This document shows, in pieces, positions 58,701 to 64,000 of a DNA stretch of 64,000 nt (position 1 is its first letter; each line of letters starts with the position of its first letter). A program made the position numbers and the translations under genes. The DNA comes from Plutella xylostella (taxonomy: Eukaryota; Arthropoda; Insecta; Lepidoptera; Plutellidae): NCBI RefSeq assembly GCF_932276165.1, contig NC_064012.1, positions 11,291,501-11,355,500 on the forward strand. Reading direction: 5' to 3'. The notes below the pieces were generated by a model that worked only from the letters and a program-made list of their open reading frames with translations, was not told where the DNA came from and searched no databases.

Positions 58701-60885
58701 TATAAAATGTATGTAGTATTTTTGTTGTATTATTAAAAGTAGTTAAGGAGTATGTATTTTATGTATATTATTTTTGAGTCACATCAGTCGCGGCCTCCGG
58801 GTAGTATAAAAGGCACAGTGAAGCACAGTGAGGATACTCGAGTATCCACTGTTTTGCTTACACTGTGAGAGGGATACAAAGTAGTGTGCCATTAGAAAAT
58901 GCTGGTACAGAGATACAATAGTACTCGCAAACGGCGCGTCAAACAGTACAACTAATCTTTAGTTCATCTGACAGTATAAGGAGTGACAATGAGAAAGTGG
59001 CTATAATTAAAGTACAATTAATTTGAGTAATGTTTCCAAACACCAGTAATTCTTCGACGTTAGTGAATGGTTCAGCAATGATCGGTGCCAGTGTTCATAT
59101 TAGTTAACTTTTGTTAAGTCTTTTTAATTTCTTCATCTTCATTCGCTGCTTTAGATCTTTTTACACTTAATTCACTAAATTTTAACCTATTACAATTTAA
59201 TTGTATTAAATATATTAAAATTTTACCTATTAATAAAAACTTAGACGTAAGGTTAGGTTGTAAAATATGAATGTAAAATTTTTAATGTTTTTCTGTAAGT
59301 ATAATATCTATATTTATGATTATAAATTGATAAGAATTTGAAAATGACGCGTAAGTTAGGGTGGTGAGTGTTGTATGTAAGTGTAAATGCAGGTGACGTA
59401 TACATTTAGGCTGCAGTTGGTATTGCACCGAGCGGGTCGCCTCACTCGACGCCAGCTCCCGCCGCTCGACAACCCACTTATATTAATCTTCAAATTGTAT
59501 GTAAAACAAAGTGTTCACTATTTAGTGTAGATAGGGTCACGGGGGCGGGCGGCGGCGGGACACGGCAGCGGTGCACACATTCCAAGCTAACGCTAGGCGC
59601 ATAGTAACGCGTCCGGAAACGCTCTAAATGTTTGTAAGTTAACCACTTTGTTGTTCATTAACGATAAGTTTAGGTTAATCTCAGTTCATACACGTTGTTT
59701 AATAGTCTGTATATAGTATTCTCTCGGTTAAGTTTGTATGAGGACGCGAATTTGAGCGAAACGACAGGCCTAAAAGCTGATGGGTTCATAGTAGTGTAAG
59801 TCTTAAGTACCTAAGCGAATATTTCTGTTGCACCTAACTTTAATTTTTGCGAATCATGTTAGTTATAAAGGACGCTAATTGTAAATAAAAAAGTATAAAT
59901 TCAATGTAAAAGGTTATTGTTGAATCAGTGTGTAGGGCCGACATTTACCATTGCGTCGGCTGCATTTGCTGTTGTTAATTATCTGATACCATAGAGTTAT
60001 GGCTATTTATGTGTTAACTGTAGAGGTAATGTCGGGAGTGGGCGCCTGAGGGGAACCAACCTCGCACTCTATCTTATTATTATTCTAAGTGTGAACACAC
60101 AGCCGCAAGTGGCCACCACGGCTGTCGAGGCTGCTCCTTGTAACTGAACGAACGAAACGTTCCGATGGACATTAGATAGCTATTATTGTAACGAAATCAT
60201 ATTATACATCACTGTTGACATCACTAATTGATAATAAATGTAATTAATTCTTAAGATGATTGGTTTATTATAAATGTGATTAAGGTTATAATCAGTAAAT
60301 TGCGGTTAATTCGAGTCGTTATAATAGCACTTGGTTGAGGATACTTGTTATTATTTCAATAACGGTCAAAATCATGAATTTTGTATTTAGAAGCTTTTTT
60401 ACTATTTATTTAATAACAATATACGTCAACCAAAGAACAGATTGACAATATTCTTTTATGTTATAACGATCAATGTTGCAAGTAATTGTTAAGTTACCTA
60501 TGTACATACATATATGTATTAGAGGCAGGCTGGTATCGAGAGACGTCCGGGTCCTATCTCCTGTACATAGGGCGGGCGCCTCTCGACTGTTTCACAGTTC
60601 AGTTAGGCTGGAGCCATCGGCACTATACCACAAAGCGCAGCCACTTTAGTACCGTGTTATTACCTCACGTCTTTTTTACAATCATTGAATTACATAGTTA
60701 TTGTTGTCCCTAAATCTTTAAACTTATTTTATTGTGGAATATTTAGAGGTGGTCGTTACGTTATCAACTGTGAACACTGATCTTAGCCGGCGACGTGGCT
60801 GGCGTGGCTTAGCGCCGCGCCTGTCTGCTATACTTTGTGTGCCGCCCGCTCTTATTGTAGAAATAAATGATATTTTCGTTTAATT
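55772..60885 (+). other. ftz-f1: probable terminal exon and long 3' UTR of ftz-f1
   Basis: The acceptor TGGTCTCTGATTTCAG ends at 55771, and the following 80 bases are GC-rich (GAGACGGGCGGTTAGGAGCG...). From there about 5.1 kb of AT-rich sequence without transposon signatures runs to a strong poly(A) region at 60862. This absence of repeats contrasts with the repeat-rich upstream half. Joined to exon 5, the protein would gain one residue (C) and stop. An alternative acceptor at 55452 would start the exon 319 bases earlier. The UTR call is inference. Confidence 0.55.
60862..60867 (+). terminator. AATAAA poly(A) signal with GT-rich downstream element
   Basis: AGAAATAAATGATATT is followed within 25 bases by TTGTGTGTTTGTTTTGT. 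An earlier AATAAA at 56438 could give a shorter mRNA. Confidence 0.6.
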
Positions 60886-61605
60886 GTGTGTTTGTTTTGT
60901 ACGTCTTGGTGCGTACTCGGAACTTCGTTCATTGCAAGCTGATTTTTCATCGCGCAACGCAAGCAAAAGTGATTTTAGTAACACTGTTTTTTTGTGATTT
61001 ACTCAGCTCGCTATGAAAACGGTTCTTCACCTTTAGATGTATGTTGTAGGATATATTTTTTATAACTTAATAAATAAATTAAAGTCATAGATAACAAATG
61101 TAACATATAAAATATAATTACTATGATTCAACTACATTTGAGGCACTACATTCTAATTACAACTGTCTACTGTTAGCGAATGCATCCCAGCAGTAGTCAC
61201 TACGTCACTACCGGATGTACATTTAATATTAGTAGGGATTTGAATTATTGTTTATATGTTGATCAAATTATTGTTAAGGTTTATATAATATGATTTATAT
61301 CTGAAATTATTAATATACAGTTATAAATAGCTTTATAATATTACATTATTTTGGCACTAGCGACAGTGGCGCCATTATACTACCGGAACAGTTAAATTAA
61401 GTACCAAGTTTTGTTATTTAATTAAAATAACCATTTTAAAAATATTATTAATATGTAGTAATTATAATCTAAATAATTAATGATTTTACGGGTTGTTTTG
61501 GATTATATAATTTTAATATTTAGAATATCCAGATACTGTTAGCGTTTCCATTTCCGCTTAGATTACGATACTTTTCAAATTGTTGGGAGTTCTTATAAAA
61601 CTAGA
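60886..61605. other. intergenic AT-rich DNA
   Basis: I see nothing recognisable between the probable poly(A) site of ftz-f1 and the retrotransposon. Confidence 0.5.
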
Positions 61606-61740
61606 TGTAAGGGCCGAGAGAGCCTCACTCTTTACTGCACCGTCACCTAGACATTTAGTTAAGGGGAACCTCTGCCCGAAAATAAAATAAAGTGAATGTG
61701 CCTGCCGTCTATATTTTTCGCCATCCTTCGCCACCTGTTA
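61606..61740 (+). mobile_element. probable 5' LTR of a Ty3/Gypsy element
   Basis: TGTAAGGGCCGAGAGAGCC is a typical LTR start. An AATAAAATAAA signal follows at 61681. The segment ends just before ACTTCAGAAGTGGGAT, which looks like a primer-binding region, about 10-25 bases ahead of the gag ATG. The 3' LTR lies outside the window, so the exact ends are not fixed. The LTR would be short (about 135 bp). Confidence 0.5.
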
Positions 61741-61766
61741 TACTTCAGAAGTGGGATGAGCCCAAG

Positions 61767-64000
61767 ATGTCCGGCCCATATGCTGCTGGTTTGGGCATGA
61801 AGAAGAGGACAATCAGCCACGTGTCCACCACCGACGACGAAGAAAACGAAGAAAAATTTTTTTCTTCCAACGACGCCATGCCTGTTCCGACGAAAAGACG
61901 GCGAGTCACACATGCCGACGCAGAAGTAGTCCCAAAATTTCGACCAGAAGACAGCAACAGCAGCGTCAGTAGCTGGCTACACAAGATCGACCAGCTGGGA
62001 GACGTCTACGGATGGGACGCGACCGAGAAGCAGTTCGTGATGCAACTCCGCCTGCGAGGTTCAGCTCGACGTTGGTATGACGAGCTAGAAAACTATAATC
62101 TACGCTGGGAAGACTGGAAAAGTGCACTACGAACTGCATTTCCACGATCAACCGACTACGTGGATCGTCTTGAGGCCATGTTGTCCAGAACAAAAAGAGA
62201 CACGGAAACCATGACAAACTATTTCCACGACAAAGTTTCACTCCTCAAAAAGTGTGAAATAGAAGGTGAAAGTGCAATCTCGTGCATTATTCGTGGTCTG
62301 CCTGTGGAACTGCGCGCTAATGCTAAAGCGTATCAATGCGAAACACCCGAGCTTCTCTATTACGGCTACCTGTCGTCACTAGAAAACTACCGAAAAGTCG
62401 AAGCGGCTGCATCAACCAGGCGGTCAACGTGGAGAAGAGGCGCGACTGACGTATATGTCGCAACATCACAGCCATCTGGAGTAAAGCGGTGCTACGCCTG
62501 CCGACGAGTGGGTCATGACGCACGGGACTGCCGGACTCAACAACGCTGCGACACCTGCCAGCGGGCCGGCCACACCTCTGCTACCTGCTGGTTTGCATCC
62601 GCCCCAAGTTCATCTCGGGCACCGGTGCAGCAGGCGACATCACGGGTGAGTCGTATTATGTTTACAACTATCAGTACCTGTCAGGACATCTATAAACGAC
62701 TAGTTTACATTGGTGCGATTGTTCTATTAGCATTCATTGATACGGGCAGTAAATTGAATATCCTTACATCAAAGCGAGCCAAAATGCTAGATCTTAATGT
62801 CGTTCCATCGGATATAGTAATGAGAGGATTTGGGGGTGCTCATATAAAATCTTTAGGCAGAACGCGCATAGATGTATCAATAGATGATATTTGCTTAAGT
62901 GGAGAAGTTGAAATTACTGATTACGATTTATCAGATATAGATCTAATCATAGGACAGTCTATGATCAATCAACCCGGTATTAGTCTAGTCACTACCAAAA
63001 ATACTGTAGAGTTCGTACAAACTAAGGAGGTAGAAAACTGTCTTATGAATTGTAAACTAGAGGACAATGATTTCAACTCAAAGTATTGCGTGTATCTCAA
63101 GTGTGATGTTAAAATACCAGCTCAAAGCGCCTGTTACATTAACGTATTCGTAGATATTGAATGTAATGACAATAGTTGTTGTTTTCTGACTAATTCGATA
63201 TATGTTCATAACGGTCAGATGTGCTATGCTATACCTGGGCGAGTTATCTGCATCGAGGGATATTTAAAATTCATTAACTTAAGTGATGAGGTCATATCTT
63301 TACCAGCCCATAAATTAGTGGCCCGAGCCGAGCTTGTTTCCCTGGTTCCTGATAATTTTCGCGACGTCATGGCTGTTGAATTACAAACAAAGTCCACACG
63401 TAACGTACCATTATTAGATCCTAATGAAATTGACATAGGTGAACTTTCAGGAGAAGATAATGATAAATTATTGACCTTGCTTAGTAAATATAGTCATATG
63501 TTTGCCAAAGATACGAAAGACTTAGGCTGCACGGATCTAATTAAGATGCAAATTCAGACGACGACCGACAAACCAGTTCATTTTAAGCCATATCGATTGT
63601 CACATAAAGAAAACGAAATAGTTAATGAAAAGGTGCAGGATTTAATCGATTCGGAAATTGTTCGTGAGTCGATGTCTGAATATGCAAGTCCCGTTATACT
63701 TGTAAAAAAGAAAGATGGAGATTACCGGCTCTGCATTGATTATAGAGCACTAAATTCACAAACTATTAAAGATCGCTATCCGTTACCAAATATTGATGAC
63801 CAAGTTACGAAATTGGCGGGAAAATGCTACTTTTCGACCTTGGACCTCGCCCAAGGTTATTACCAAGTCAAAATATCAGAGGAGTCAATACCTAAAACTG
63901 CGTTTGTTACACCGTCGGGACAGTATGAATTCCTTAAAATGCCGTTTGGTCTAGCTAATGCTCCCGCAGTTTTCTCTAGATTAATACGTCTAGCTCTACA
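61767..64000 (+). CDS. Ty3/Gypsy retrotransposon gag-pol, partial at window edge
   Basis: One frame is open from the ATG at 61767 to the window end (744 codons, no stop or frameshift). In order: a gag domain (around residues 70-200, with a W-L-KID and RRWYDEL region); two CCHC zinc knuckles (C242-C255 and C261-C274, both CX2CX4HX4C); an aspartic protease site LAFIDTGS with D325; then reverse transcriptase with YASPVILVKKKDG (from 639), LDLAQGYYQV with the first catalytic Asp at 693, and PFGLANAP (from 726). The YxDD box, RNase H and integrase lie beyond the edge. Gag is GC-richer in codon choice than pol, with a sharp change near 62640. A single fused frame and two knuckles recall Mag-like elements, but the clade is not settled. 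Confidence 0.92.
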   Translation, partial: MSGPYAAGLGMKKRTISHVSTTDDEENEEKFFSSNDAMPVPTKRRRVTHADAEVVPKFRPEDSNSSVSSWLHKIDQLGDVYGWDATEKQFVMQLRLRGSARRWYDELENYNLRWEDWKSALRTAFPRSTDYVDRLEAMLSRTKRDTETMTNYFHDKVSLLKKCEIEGESAISCIIRGLPVELRANAKAYQCETPELLYYGYLSSLENYRKVEAAASTRRSTWRRGATDVYVATSQPSGVKRCYACRRVGHDARDCRTQQRCDTCQRAGHTSATCWFASAPSSSRAPVQQATSRVSRIMFTTISTCQDIYKRLVYIGAIVLLAFIDTGSKLNILTSKRAKMLDLNVVPSDIVMRGFGGAHIKSLGRTRIDVSIDDICLSGEVEITDYDLSDIDLIIGQSMINQPGISLVTTKNTVEFVQTKEVENCLMNCKLEDNDFNSKYCVYLKCDVKIPAQSACYINVFVDIECNDNSCCFLTNSIYVHNGQMCYAIPGRVICIEGYLKFINLSDEVISLPAHKLVARAELVSLVPDNFRDVMAVELQTKSTRNVPLLDPNEIDIGELSGEDNDKLLTLLSKYSHMFAKDTKDLGCTDLIKMQIQTTTDKPVHFKPYRLSHKENEIVNEKVQDLIDSEIVRESMSEYASPVILVKKKDGDYRLCIDYRALNSQTIKDRYPLPNIDDQVTKLAGKCYFSTLDLAQGYYQVKISEESIPKTAFVTPSGQYEFLKMPFGLANAPAVFSRLIRLAL

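Noticed and set aside
1..64000. tRNA genes, rRNA operons, CRISPR arrays, bacterial operons
   Set aside because: None seen. No B-box-like GGTTCGAATCC with a matching tRNA fold, and no evenly spaced repeat array. The 5S-like piece at 20860 is too diverged to be a gene.

Overview
This window is nuclear DNA from a moth or butterfly (Lepidoptera). The base is AT-rich with scattered CpG-rich islands. One gene with introns is clear: the NR5A nuclear receptor FTZ-F1. The repeats are types common in Lepidoptera: a Helitron-like element beginning TCCTAACTAATATTATAAATG, repeats ending AGGGTTCCGTAGC, RTE-type LINE tails, a 5S-rRNA-derived SINE piece and many small inverted-repeat elements (MITEs). The insect-order call is inference from these together; no species can be named.

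Layout. 1-37.4 kb has no protein gene I can defend. It holds MITEs, Helitron-like copies, LINE 3' ends, nested insertions and several CpG-rich patches (about 3.75-4.2, 4.96-5.46, 15.86-16.04, 17.8-18.3 and 35.4-35.7 kb). It is probably upstream or 5' intronic DNA of ftz-f1. At 37.4-38.3 kb lies a CpG-rich promoter and 5' leader. From 38319 to 52402, five coding exons on the + strand give a 540-residue FTZ-F1 if the stop directly after the AF-2 helix is used; splice signals suggest one more 3' exon. About 55.5-60.9 kb looks like a very long AT-rich 3' UTR ending at a strong poly(A) signal near 60862. From about 61606 to the right edge is the 5' part of a Ty3/Gypsy-class LTR retrotransposon with an uninterrupted gag-protease-RT frame running off the window.

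How it fits together. FTZ-F1 is the ecdysone-cascade competence factor, induced by the orphan receptor HR3 and antagonised by E75. The same 10-mer AAGTGGGTCA, which fits the HR3/E75 (RORE) site, occurs five times: in the promoter, two introns and two upstream positions. Intron 1 also carries a tandem NR5A-type site (TGACCTTGACCTTGA). These suggest, but do not prove, cis-regulation of ftz-f1 by its known regulators and by itself. The most speculative items are a possible small secreted-protein gene on the opposite strand inside intron 1 (about 45.8-46.4 kb) and a possible alternative first coding exon at 5266.
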